Source: B25-G16 sp964549945 | GTDB taxonomy: Bacteria; Desulfobacterota; DSM-4660; Desulfatiglandales; B25-G16 | Direction: 5' to 3' | NCBI GenBank assembly: GCA_964549945.1 | Contig: CAZJXD010000007.1 | Coordinates: forward strand, 1-64,000 | DNA length: 64,000 bases | Part shown: positions 7,258-15,169 of the stretch, one piece after another | Numbering within the stretch: position 1 is the first letter of the stretch | Layout: every line of letters begins with the position of its first letter | Notes under the pieces: model-generated | The model's input: only the letters and a program-made list of their open reading frames with translations | Databases searched by the model: none | What the model was told of the DNA's origin: nothing | Made by a program: the position numbers and the translations under genes

Positions 7258-9660
7258 TCATCCTATCGTTGCGTACTCGGTCCGCTTGATGATCTCATCT
7301 TGCACCGGTTTGCCCAGTGTTATGAAGTAGGCGCTGTAACCGGCCACCCTTACGATAAGATCACGGTGGATTTCCGGATGCTCCTGGGCATCCGCCAGGG
7401 TTTCCCTGTTCACCACATTAAACTGGACATGCTTTCCACCCTGGCTGAAGTACGTCCTGATGAGGATAGACAATTTCTTCATATCTTCCTCGCTTTTCAA
7501 GGCCGATGAATGAAACTTCATGTTCAGCAACGTGGCCTGGAAGGGCACCTGGTTTATTGCCATAGCACTTCTCATGAGTGCGGTAGGCCCGTGGGTATCC
7601 CTGCCTTGGGCAGCCGACATTGTCCCATCGGCCAGGGTTTCACCGGCATATCTGCCGTCAGGGGTCGCGCCGGTTAAGGCCCCGCCCGGTGCATGTGCCG
7701 TAATCGAGATGCCCGTGGGTTTCGTTGTCCCCCCCCACGCGGTGGGAAACGTCACCGCCGTATCCGCCCAAAACTGGTAGAGCTCTCTGGCTATGGAGTC
7801 CACATAGGGATCGCCATTTCCATACTTCGGCGCTGCCAGGCACATCTTCCTCATTTCCCCGTATCCCTTCCCCTGCCAGTTCGCATCCAGAGCCGCCTTC
7901 AATTCCCTCATGGTGACCTTGTTCTCGTCAAAGACGAGCTTCTTTATGGCCGCCATCGAGTCAGCCACGTTTATCATGCCCACTCCGTTCAGCGCCGAGC
8001 CGTTCTCAAAGGGCATCGTGCGATCCAGGGCATCTCTGCCCTCCTTTATCGCGTCAACCATCAGGGAAGAGTGAACCGTGTCGGGGAAGAGTTCGGTCTG
8101 CGCCCGCAAGAGAATGTTGTGCTCCTCTGCCGCCAGACCCATGAAATAGGCGAGCTGCTCCTTGAACGCCTTCATGAAGTCATCAAACGTTTCAAAACTC
8201 TCAACCTCTCCTGTTCTGGGCCCCAGGTGCATTCCGAGTCTCGGGTCAAGGCCGTTGTTCATGAAGATCTCGAAAACACGCGGCACAATGAACATGCCAA
8301 AGGCGTTAATGCGTGATTTACCGGGTATATTGACATCGAGGCACCCGGCCAACGCGTAATCCCGTGCATCTCGAAGGGGGACACCATGGCTCACCAGGTA
8401 CTCTATATAGGACTTGTCGCCCACAAATGCCGGCATCCCGATTCCTGTCTTCACTACCTCGAGGGCCTTCAGCATAAGGGCTTCAGGGGTTCCCTCATGG
8501 ACCCTCACCGTGATGGTGTGATGGGGGGTCTGACAATCCCTGGCGGCTTCCAGGATGAGGTAGGACAGCTCGTTGGTCGCGTCCTCGCCGTCGGGTGTGA
8601 GGCCACCGATAATCCAATTGTGCCACCTGGCCAGCCCCGCCCATTTAGCCCGCTGGAGCTTACCGCCTCCGACGAAGTTATACTGCATCACCTTGATCCG
8701 AAGGCATTCCAGTAATTCCAGCACCTCATCATCGGTGATTCTCCCTGCTTCCCTGTCTTTCCTGTAGAAGGGATACATGAACTGGTCAAACCTGCCCCCC
8801 GGCGTGGTGCCGCTCGCGATCATTATCCAGATAAACCAGAAGGATTGTATCGCCTCATAAAAGCTCCGTGCCGGGTTGCCAGGCACCCAGCGGCACGTTT
8901 CCGCGATCCTCTCCAGCTCCGCCTTTCGGGCTGCCTCCCTTTCTCCAGAGGCCATTGCTTCTGCCAGCTCACCGAATCTCTCGGCAATGCGCACAATAGC
9001 CGTGAGGGCTGTGATGACTGAGGTAAGAAAATCCGCCTTTTTGACCGCATCGGCGCTCATAAACCTCAGACCCCTTAACTCCTCCTCCGCGTCCTGTATC
9101 AGCCTGTTAAGGCCTTCATTGAGCACCTTCGCATAGTCCACCACAATGAGGCTCAGGCCCAGTCCTAAACCCCAGCCAACCCCGGCTGCCCCGGTCCCTC
9201 GTCCCTCGTCCTTCTTCTTCCACGGCGGGCAAAGGATTCCCGATTGGATGAATGGCCATAACCTCTCATCGTCATAGAACTGCCCCTGTCTCTCATCAAG
9301 GGTCCTGCCCTTGCCCCTCCAGTAGTCATCCATGGATCGCAACAGGGCCTCATCCTCCTGGGAAAGCATTAATCCCGCCTTTTTCAGGTCATCTATGTCT
9401 TCTTCAGGCCATGTCGGGCCCAGGGAGCCGGCCTCAAGCCCCATTGGTTTGCTTGCCACGTTGCCCACAATGAGTTCATCGTCTTCGATGAATATGGTTT
9501 TGTTATCCAGATAGTGGGCCGTTGCCTTGGCCCTTCTCACCACTGCCTGCTCACCCTCCGTCTGCCTATACGACTCCATAACCAGACGAGCCTTCTCCGC
9601 GCAGATAGGATATTGCTCTAACTGAAGGCGTTCCTTTAATCCCTTTACCCTTTTATTCAC
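7258..9660 (-). CDS. Glycyl radical enzyme 2 (pyruvate formate-lyase superfamily, substrate unknown)
   Basis: 800 residues, paralogous to GRE1 over its full length (shared 'ALEVVKTGIGMPAFVGDKSY' before the active-site Cys and 'KKLVFDENKVTMR' later). The radical Gly774 lies in 'VRVAGYSAYF', and the thiyl Cys440 lies in 'ALAGCLDVN', again followed by Asp (442) at Cys+2 instead of the Glu of characterised lyase/dehydratase GREs. The start is GTG at 9660 behind GGGGAG. It follows the activase gene after a 50-bp gap, so activase-GRE2 is probably one operon, with GRE1 reached by read-through or its own promoter. The two enzymes differ around residues 540-560 and near residues 640-650, so they may act on different but related substrates. 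Substrate unassigned. Confidence 0.93.
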   Translation of the reverse strand: MNKRVKGLKERLQLEQYPICAEKARLVMESYRQTEGEQAVVRRAKATAHYLDNKTIFIEDDELIVGNVASKPMGLEAGSLGPTWPEEDIDDLKKAGLMLSQEDEALLRSMDDYWRGKGRTLDERQGQFYDDERLWPFIQSGILCPPWKKKDEGRGTGAAGVGWGLGLGLSLIVVDYAKVLNEGLNRLIQDAEEELRGLRFMSADAVKKADFLTSVITALTAIVRIAERFGELAEAMASGEREAARKAELERIAETCRWVPGNPARSFYEAIQSFWFIWIMIASGTTPGGRFDQFMYPFYRKDREAGRITDDEVLELLECLRIKVMQYNFVGGGKLQRAKWAGLARWHNWIIGGLTPDGEDATNELSYLILEAARDCQTPHHTITVRVHEGTPEALMLKALEVVKTGIGMPAFVGDKSYIEYLVSHGVPLRDARDYALAGCLDVNIPGKSRINAFGMFIVPRVFEIFMNNGLDPRLGMHLGPRTGEVESFETFDDFMKAFKEQLAYFMGLAAEEHNILLRAQTELFPDTVHSSLMVDAIKEGRDALDRTMPFENGSALNGVGMINVADSMAAIKKLVFDENKVTMRELKAALDANWQGKGYGEMRKMCLAAPKYGNGDPYVDSIARELYQFWADTAVTFPTAWGGTTKPTGISITAHAPGGALTGATPDGRYAGETLADGTMSAAQGRDTHGPTALMRSAMAINQVPFQATLLNMKFHSSALKSEEDMKKLSILIRTYFSQGGKHVQFNVVNRETLADAQEHPEIHRDLIVRVAGYSAYFITLGKPVQDEIIKRTEYATIG

Positions 9661-9710
9661 AGCGACTCCCCAAATAAAAGCCCTTGGAAATACTCACACA
9701 GCTGATGGCT

Positions 9711-10637
9711 TCAACCTCCCAGATTCACCCTCAAGCCAAATGACTCAAAGATCTCCTTTATCTCCTCCACATGCTCATCACCGGGAGGATGAATGGGAGC
9801 GGACTTCTCGGGCTCTTCCAGCCTTTCATATTTTGCCTCGCCAAGTCGGTGGTAGGGCAAAAGACGGACCCCAATGCCCGTTCCAAGTTCATTCGCAATG
9901 AATACGGCAGTCCTTTTAAGGTTCTCAAGGGAATCATTATACCCCGGCACTATGGGCACCCGTGCGAGCATGTCCAGGCCAAGGTCACCATGAATCCTTT
10001 TCGCGTTCTCCAGGATAAGCTCGTTTGAAACACCGGTGTATCGCTTATGTGAAGCGGGATCCATATGTTTAAGATCGTAGAGCACCAGATCGACATACTC
10101 CAAGATACGTCTCAAGGTTTCCCATGGTGCGTATCCGCAGGTATCGATCGCGGTATGGAGGCCGGCATCCCTGCATAGCGTAAGAATGCTGATCGTAAAA
10201 TCGGGTTGGTCTATAGGATCCCCGCCTGAGAGGGTGACCCCTCCGCCCGAATTTCGGTAGAAGAGGGCATCACCATTCACCTCTTTGAATACCTCACCGG
10301 CGGTAACATAACGACCCATGAGGCTTCTGGCTTCATTTGGACAAATTTCAGCACATTTTCCGATACCCTTGCAAAGGCTCCGATCCGTCTGGGATTTGCC
10401 TTCTATGAGCTGGATGGCGCCTTCAGGGCACGAATCTACGCACTTTCCGCATCCCGTGCACTTCTCGGCGTTAAAGAATATTTGAGGTTGGGATGCTTGC
10501 GATTCGGGATTCTGACACCAGAAACACCTGAGGGGGCAGCCCTTGAGAAATACCGTTGTTCGAATGCCGGGGCCGTCGTGAATGGAATAATGTTGGATAT
10601 TAAAGATCACTCCTTTTGTGTCTTCTACGCTTGCCAT
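9711..10637 (-). CDS. Glycyl radical enzyme activase (radical SAM)
   Basis: 308 residues from the ATG at 10637, chosen because the family N-terminus ('IFNIQHYSIHDGPGIRTTVF') starts at residue 11; the frame runs 12 codons further upstream. The radical SAM cluster is Cys34/Cys38/Cys41 (C-x3-C-x2-C), followed by the ferredoxin-like insert typical of activases of non-PFL GREs: Cys60, 63, 66, 70, then Cys89, 95, 99. The second site has Ile92 where a cysteine is expected, so that cluster may be altered or absent. The SAM-binding 'GGGVTLSGGDP' motif is present, with Asp in place of the usual Glu. It installs the glycyl radical on its partner GREs using SAM and reduced ferredoxin/flavodoxin. The position upstream of two GRE genes supports that role. 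Confidence 0.93.
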   Translation of the reverse strand: MASVEDTKGVIFNIQHYSIHDGPGIRTTVFLKGCPLRCFWCQNPESQASQPQIFFNAEKCTGCGKCVDSCPEGAIQLIEGKSQTDRSLCKGIGKCAEICPNEARSLMGRYVTAGEVFKEVNGDALFYRNSGGGVTLSGGDPIDQPDFTISILTLCRDAGLHTAIDTCGYAPWETLRRILEYVDLVLYDLKHMDPASHKRYTGVSNELILENAKRIHGDLGLDMLARVPIVPGYNDSLENLKRTAVFIANELGTGIGVRLLPYHRLGEAKYERLEEPEKSAPIHPPGDEHVEEIKEIFESFGLRVNLGG

Positions 10638-10659
10638 ACCACCACCGCATGCTTGACCA

Positions 10660-10752
10660 GCCCACGTGTACAAAACGGGCGCTCTACCCCGCCACCCTCA
10701 CGAACAAATATTTGTGTACCTGTAAGAGTGAGCGTGGCAATTTCCCTGTTCT
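10660..10752 (-). pseudogene. Decayed 3' remnant of a third glycyl radical enzyme gene
   Basis: The minus strand at 10700-10667 reads Val-Arg-Val-Ala-Gly-stop-Ser-Ala-Arg-Phe-Val, the GRE radical loop with TAG in place of the Tyr after the radical glycine. At the base level, the segment around it matches the corresponding part of GRE1 at roughly four of five positions by eye. About 45 bases upstream an AACAGGGA block (10743-10750) matches the Asn-Arg-Glu codons that precede the loop in both intact GREs, but in another frame and about 9 bases too close, so there is at least one indel. No start or catalytic-Cys region remains. It sits directly upstream of the activase, where a GRE partner gene would be expected. 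Confidence 0.75.
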
Positions 10753-10857
10753 TTTTGAGGACATGATACCACTATCAATTCTTTAATCGGAACCCAATTC
10801 CTTCGCATCCCAAAAGGATGGGGTGTGGGTTTGCGAATTCTCCTGAGAAACTACCGC

Positions 10858-12183
10858 TCACCATCCTACCTCTTTGATGAGATCGCCGAACATGGACAGG
10901 CATACGTCAATCTCCTCCTCCGATACCGTGAGGGCCGGACAGAAGCGAATGGTGTTCTCGCCGCACCCAAGGAGCAGCAATCCCCTGTGAAAGGCCTCGT
11001 GGATGAGCTTGTTTCGCAACTCCCCGGCACGTTCCTTGGTCTCGCGGTCCTTGACCAATTCAACTCCCACCATAAGGCCTAATCCTCGAACATCACCCAT
11101 GCACTCATGGGATTTCTGGAGCTCCCGGAGCCCCTTGATCAGGCGCTCCCCCTGGAGCTTCGCGTTTGTCATGAGCCCCTCTTCGAGCAATTGAATCGTG
11201 GTCAGCGCCGCCTGGCAGGAGACCGGATTTCCGCCGAACGTTGAGGCATGGGAGCCGGCCTCCCAGGTCATAATATCCTCCCGTGCGATCATTGCCCCGA
11301 GCGGCATGCCCGAGGCAATCCCCTTGGCCAGGGCGATAATGTCCGGGGCTACTCCGTAGTGTTCTATCGCGAACATCTTGCCGGTGCGCCCCATGCCCGA
11401 CTGGACCTCATCGACCACGTAGAGGATGTGGTATTTCTTGGCGATCTCGTGGAGCTCCCTGTGAAACTCCGGCGGAGGAACGATGTAGCCTCCCTCTCCC
11501 TGGACCGGCTCCACGAATATGGCGGCCACCTCCTCCGGGGGCATGGTGGTCCGGAAAAGCGTGTCCTCGACCCAATGCACGCACTCCAGGCCGCATTCGG
11601 GATAGCTGAGATTATAGGGACATCGGTAGCAGTAAGCGTAGGGAATATGAGTAATCCCCGGCACAAAGGGGTAGTAATGTTTCTTCTGAATGGTCTTGCT
11701 CGCCGTCAGAGACAGGGCCCCCATGGTGCGGCCATGGAAGGCCCCGAAGAAGGCGATGTTCAGCTCCCCCCGGGTGTGCCACCGTGCGAGCTTAAAGGCG
11801 GCTTCCACCGCTTCCGCCCCTGAATTCCCGAAGTAGACCTTCTTGATGCCTTCACCCGGGGTCACGGATGCCAGCTTTTCCGCCAGGGCAATCTGGGGCA
11901 CGTAGTAAAAGTCCGTGCCCGACATATGTAAAAGCCGCTCCGCCTGCTCCTTTATGGCCTGCACCACCCTGGGATGGCAATGCCCCGTGGCGCACACGGC
12001 AATGCCCGCGGTGAAATCCAGGAATAGATTGTCATCCACATCCCTTACCCAGAGGCCCTGCCCTTCTCTGACCACAAGGGGATAGATCCTCGTATAGGAA
12101 GGGGAAACGTACTTCGTGTCCGTGTTGACCAACTTGGATGCCAGCGGGCCAGGAAGATCGGTTTTTATTTCTGGGTACCTCAT
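10858..12183 (-). CDS. Class III (omega/4-aminobutyrate-type) aminotransferase
   Basis: 441 residues, PLP fold type I. The Schiff-base lysine is Lys287 in 'IIALAKGIASG', with Asp258 of 'VVDEVQSG' for the pyridine nitrogen and 'GNSGAEAVEAAFKLAR' (119-134) binding phosphate. It resembles the ornithine/GABA/omega-amino-acid group. It has an insert with four cysteines (185, 188, 197, 201) also known from Pyrococcus-type members, which could bind metal. A strong AAAGGAGG precedes the ATG. It lies 42 bp after the cyclophilin-like gene and upstream of the GRE remnant and activase, so it may interconvert an amino compound feeding or leaving the GRE pathway (as taurine or beta-alanine aminotransferases do elsewhere). 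The specific substrate is not determinable. Confidence 0.9.
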   Translation of the reverse strand: MRYPEIKTDLPGPLASKLVNTDTKYVSPSYTRIYPLVVREGQGLWVRDVDDNLFLDFTAGIAVCATGHCHPRVVQAIKEQAERLLHMSGTDFYYVPQIALAEKLASVTPGEGIKKVYFGNSGAEAVEAAFKLARWHTRGELNIAFFGAFHGRTMGALSLTASKTIQKKHYYPFVPGITHIPYAYCYRCPYNLSYPECGLECVHWVEDTLFRTTMPPEEVAAIFVEPVQGEGGYIVPPPEFHRELHEIAKKYHILYVVDEVQSGMGRTGKMFAIEHYGVAPDIIALAKGIASGMPLGAMIAREDIMTWEAGSHASTFGGNPVSCQAALTTIQLLEEGLMTNAKLQGERLIKGLRELQKSHECMGDVRGLGLMVGVELVKDRETKERAGELRNKLIHEAFHRGLLLLGCGENTIRFCPALTVSEEEIDVCLSMFGDLIKEVGW

Positions 12184-12225
12184 CTCTATCCCTCCTTTGA
12201 GATGTCAAACAGGGAATCAGGTCCT

Positions 12226-12603
12226 CTATCTCGCCCTTTTTACCTCGACCTTCGTGCCCGCGGGTACCCTCTTGAATACCCCAGGGTCACCTACAATCTT
12301 GCCCACGATGTTGACCGCACTGGCGGGACGTATCTCATCTTTCCTGCTCGCGGGCGTTGGGCCGAAGAAGATGCACAGCGCCGTTCCCGGCGGCCAATAT
12401 CCCACATCCCCCATATCCACGATCTCTCTCGCGGTCTCATCCAGGGAAAGGGAGGTGAATATGGCGAAATAGACCTCGTCCCCCCATGTATTACACGTGG
12501 ATTCAATGGGAAGGGAATCCCAAATCGCCGTGGCCGCATCGCTCTCGCCCAAGATAGCCTCGCCTTTGACGTCTCCGGCCTCGATTATAATCCTGCGTTC
12601 CAT
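12226..12603 (-). CDS. Cyclophilin-like fold protein (TM1367 family)
   Basis: 125 residues matching the small cyclophilin-like family typified by Thermotoga TM1367. Recognisable blocks are 'NTWGDEVYFAIF' (residues 38-49), 'MGDVGYWPPGTALCIFFGPT' (63-82) and 'ASAVNIVGKI' (94-103). The structure in this family resembles cyclophilin, but peptidyl-prolyl isomerase activity has not been shown to my knowledge, and the biochemical role is unknown. AGAGGAGAT precedes the ATG. It is the first full-length gene of the aminotransferase/GRE unit and follows a probable 36-residue ORF by 20 bp. Recurrent pairing with catabolic enzymes would suggest a small-molecule-binding role. Confidence 0.8.
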   Translation of the reverse strand: MERRIIIEAGDVKGEAILGESDAATAIWDSLPIESTCNTWGDEVYFAIFTSLSLDETAREIVDMGDVGYWPPGTALCIFFGPTPASRKDEIRPASAVNIVGKIVGDPGVFKRVPAGTKVEVKRAR

Positions 12604-12623
12604 AAAGTCGATCTCCTCTTACA

Positions 12624-12734
12624 TCAGATTATAACGGTATCCATAATACACCCAGCTATATCAAAGTAGGTTCTAAGTTCATCAAACAGGAGGATTGCTG
12701 CGAAGGGCAAAAAATAAAGGATACGTATCTGCAT
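12624..12734 (-). CDS. Putative 36-residue hydrophobic small protein
   Basis: A 37-codon frame with ATG at 12734 and TGA at 12624, preceded by GGTGAGGAG about 8 bases upstream, a strong ribosome site. The product begins 'MQIRILYFLPFAAILLF', one likely membrane helix, followed by about 19 polar/mixed residues. It ends 20 bp before the cyclophilin-like gene, whose own Shine-Dalgarno follows at once, so it looks like the first cistron of the aminotransferase/GRE operon. It could be a small membrane protein or a translated leader. I recognise no homologue. Confidence 0.45.
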   Translation of the reverse strand: MQIRILYFLPFAAILLFDELRTYFDIAGCIMDTVII

Positions 12735-12857
12735 AGCGAGAACTCCTCACCTAAAATCCATGAAATAATGTTCCGCTTTGCTCTTGCCGTGGTGTGCAAA
12801 GAGGAAATTTGTGGTGAATCATCGAGTATCTCGGCCCTCTATTTCCCATGGTGAGCC

Positions 12858-14189
12858 CTATTTCTCTATTTTCCCTAGCATCTCTATGAGCTTTTGCCTT
12901 TGGTTGTGCTCCGGATTCTCGAGGACCGCTTCAAGGAGCTTGTTGAGGATTTGTCCGACCCTTGGGCCGGAAGGTAAGCCCGTTATCGCCATTACCTCAT
13001 GACCGTTGAGCGCTAAATCGGAGATGGTGAGCGCGGGCGATCTTCTCATCTGGGCGTGAACCCTTTCCCTGAATTCCTCAATCCTATTCCCATCATTTCT
13101 CTCCCACCCATGTGCCGCATCATCGGCCTTTCTCAGGCGTATGAGGTCATCGACGCGTTCCGCCCCCACCCTCTTAATAAATCGCCGTATCGCCCTTTCG
13201 CTCAGCTCCTTTTTGTAGTCAAACATGTGATGTGCGACCATGATCGACACGCGGGAGGTCAACTCATTGCTAAACCTCAACCTCATCATGATCTGCCTGG
13301 TAAGCTCGGCGCTTGCATCGGCGTGAGAAAAAAAGCGCCACCTTCCCTCGATCCGCTTCCTCACCCGAGGCTTGGCGATATCGTGAAACAGGGCGGAAAG
13401 CCTCAACACAAGGTCCCGCTCAATCGCGTCAACGGTCTCCATGATGTGCCGGTATATCGTATACCTATGGAAATTGTTTTGACGCCTTCTGTACCCCTCA
13501 ACGAGCTCCGGCAGGATCACCTGGAGAAGGCCCGTTCTCCTCATCAGATTGAATCCAACCGACGGCCGTTCGACCATGAGCACCCCTACGAGCTCATCCC
13601 GTATCCTCTCTACCGCCACCCCGCGAATGGCGTGGGAGAAGCTCGTGATGGCCATGAGCGTTTCGGGATCAATGGAGTATCGGAGCTCCAGGGAGAACCG
13701 TATCGCCCTCATCATCCTCAACGGGTCTTCTTGAAACCTCTCTTTCGGGTTGAGCACTGCCCGAACCACCTTCCGCCTGATATCTTGCCTCCCGCCAAAG
13801 GGATCAATGATTATTCCCTCCATGAAGTCATATGCCATGGCATTGATGGTGAAATCCCGGTGCGCGAGATCCTCCTCAATGCTTGAGCTGATTCCACCTT
13901 CTGGACCACGAAAGGTGGTCACCTCAAAGTGTCTGCCCCCGATCACCAACGTTATTGTTCCATGTTTAAGGTGAAAGCTCTTGGTGGCGGGGAAAAGATC
14001 GCGGATTATCTCCGGCGTCGCATTGGTGGCCACATCCCAATCCTTGGCCTGAAAACCGAGCATGGAATCCCGTATGGCCCCTCCCACGAGAAAGGCCTGG
14101 TAGCCATCTCCCGTAAGCCTCCGTGAAATCTCCAGCACGGCAGGAGGAAGCCTATGCCCTTCTAAAATGAAAGAGGCGTGAGTTTTCAT
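12858..14189 (-). CDS. CCA-adding enzyme / poly(A) polymerase family nucleotidyltransferase with HD domain
   Basis: 443 residues of the class II tRNA nucleotidyltransferase/poly(A) polymerase family. The N-terminal catalytic head has 'FLVGGAIRD' (33-41) and the metal-binding Asp50-Trp-Asp52. 'AHRDFTINAMAYD' (about 109-121) and 'EDPLRMMRAIRFS' form the nucleotide-specificity and neck motifs. A C-terminal HD domain ('LSALFHDIAKPR') follows, as in CCA enzymes with phosphohydrolase activity. Likely function: adding or repairing the 3' CCA of tRNAs in the cytoplasm. A poly(A) polymerase role cannot be excluded without a tree, so I give no symbol. It follows the methyltransferase gene by about 90 bp. 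Confidence 0.88.
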   Translation of the reverse strand: MKTHASFILEGHRLPPAVLEISRRLTGDGYQAFLVGGAIRDSMLGFQAKDWDVATNATPEIIRDLFPATKSFHLKHGTITLVIGGRHFEVTTFRGPEGGISSSIEEDLAHRDFTINAMAYDFMEGIIIDPFGGRQDIRRKVVRAVLNPKERFQEDPLRMMRAIRFSLELRYSIDPETLMAITSFSHAIRGVAVERIRDELVGVLMVERPSVGFNLMRRTGLLQVILPELVEGYRRRQNNFHRYTIYRHIMETVDAIERDLVLRLSALFHDIAKPRVRKRIEGRWRFFSHADASAELTRQIMMRLRFSNELTSRVSIMVAHHMFDYKKELSERAIRRFIKRVGAERVDDLIRLRKADDAAHGWERNDGNRIEEFRERVHAQMRRSPALTISDLALNGHEVMAITGLPSGPRVGQILNKLLEAVLENPEHNQRQKLIEMLGKIEK

Positions 14190-14278
14190 TCCCCAGTCCT
14201 GAGCATACCTTGAATATAACCACTAACGGGGCATCCTAAAGCACGGTGAAGCCAGCTACGATCAGCTACACGCTCCCA

Positions 14279-14914
14279 TTATTGCTTTCTCGCCCTCAAA
14301 TAGATCGCCTTTGTCCTATCCCCCAGAAGCTCTAGCTCATCCACACGAAAACCCACCTCTTCCACAAAGGAGACAAGCTCATCAGGGGATAATTTGTCTC
14401 GGCCATGGCGCGGTGGCATACCCCACCTCTTGAGATATCGAACGGCCAATTTCATCCTTTCAAACCAGTTCATGCCGTAGCCCGTGAAATCTACCACGAG
14501 CAATAATCCTCCATTTCTTACTATTTGATGGCTTTCCTGCAAGACCTTGATTGGATTCTCAACCACATATATCAAATTGGCGATAAAAACCGTATCAAAC
14601 CTTCCCGAAGGGAAATAGGTATCCTCACAGTTGGCCTTCTGGATAGTTATTTTCTGAAACCCCTGCAAGTGAACCCTTGCCATTTTCAACATCTCATCCG
14701 AAAGATCGGTGGCAATCACATGTCTCGCGTTCTTCGCTATTGCCCCGGTGAAATTTCCCACTCCACAACCGAATTCCACTACATCCCCCAGTTCACCCTC
14801 TTCATATAATTTCTCAGTAATTGCGTGCAGAACTGTCTTTCCGATAATATACTCTTGATCGCTATTATACGTACGAGCACATTTGCTCCAATATTGTTCA
14901 TCTTGCGCTTTCAT
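14279..14914 (-). CDS. Class I SAM-dependent methyltransferase
   Basis: 211 residues with the class I methyltransferase signature: motif I 'VVEFGCGVGNFTGAIA' (about residues 44-59), the acidic strand-2 end 'VIATDLSDEM' and the motif IV region 'FDTVFIANLIYVVENP'. This is a Methyltransf_11-like core with no extra domain, so the methyl acceptor (small molecule, lipid or quinone precursor) cannot be assigned. The ribosome site is weak. The gene is followed closely by the CCA-type enzyme, and upstream there is a hairpin after livK, suggesting a separate unit. Confidence 0.85.
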   Translation of the reverse strand: MKAQDEQYWSKCARTYNSDQEYIIGKTVLHAITEKLYEEGELGDVVEFGCGVGNFTGAIAKNARHVIATDLSDEMLKMARVHLQGFQKITIQKANCEDTYFPSGRFDTVFIANLIYVVENPIKVLQESHQIVRNGGLLLVVDFTGYGMNWFERMKLAVRYLKRWGMPPRHGRDKLSPDELVSFVEEVGFRVDELELLGDRTKAIYLRARKQ

Positions 14915-15125
14915 AGCTCGATTCTCAACAAGATGCTTAAAGGTATTCCTCTACCCCGAAAGATAGCTTGATAATACTTGAATTCAGTTGCGTTCTTTAC
15001 CTAATTTCGCCCCTATTCAAACACGCGTATATACACAATGACGCATATGATTCAAAGAAGTTTCGGGTAAAGAGGGATTTTTCCAAAGGCAGGCTAAGTA
15101 AAAGGCTTCTGTCTCTATCTTTGGG

Positions 15126-15169
15126 TGCCGGCTGTGAAACCCGGGCCTGATCCACAGCCGGCATTTTTT
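15126..15169. terminator. Hairpin after livK (11-bp perfect stem with T6 on plus side)
   Basis: TGCCGGCTGTG (15126-15136) pairs perfectly with CACAGCCGGCA (15153-15163). On the plus strand six T follow (15164-15169), an intrinsic-terminator shape for plus-sense transcripts. On the minus strand it lies directly after the livK stop and begins with A6, without a following T run. There it may act as a 3'-end stabilising hairpin. Confidence 0.55.

Noticed and set aside
6919..7509. Plus-strand frame of about 196 codons overlapping the GRE2 3' end
   Set aside because: Most of it is antisense to a confident GRE gene and the unique part has no recognisable domain.
4430..9660. Naming the GREs as isethionate lyase, choline lyase or glycerol dehydratase
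   Set aside because: TRAP/aminotransferase context is suggestive, but both active sites have Asp rather than Glu at Cys+2 and no pathway-specific partner gene is present.
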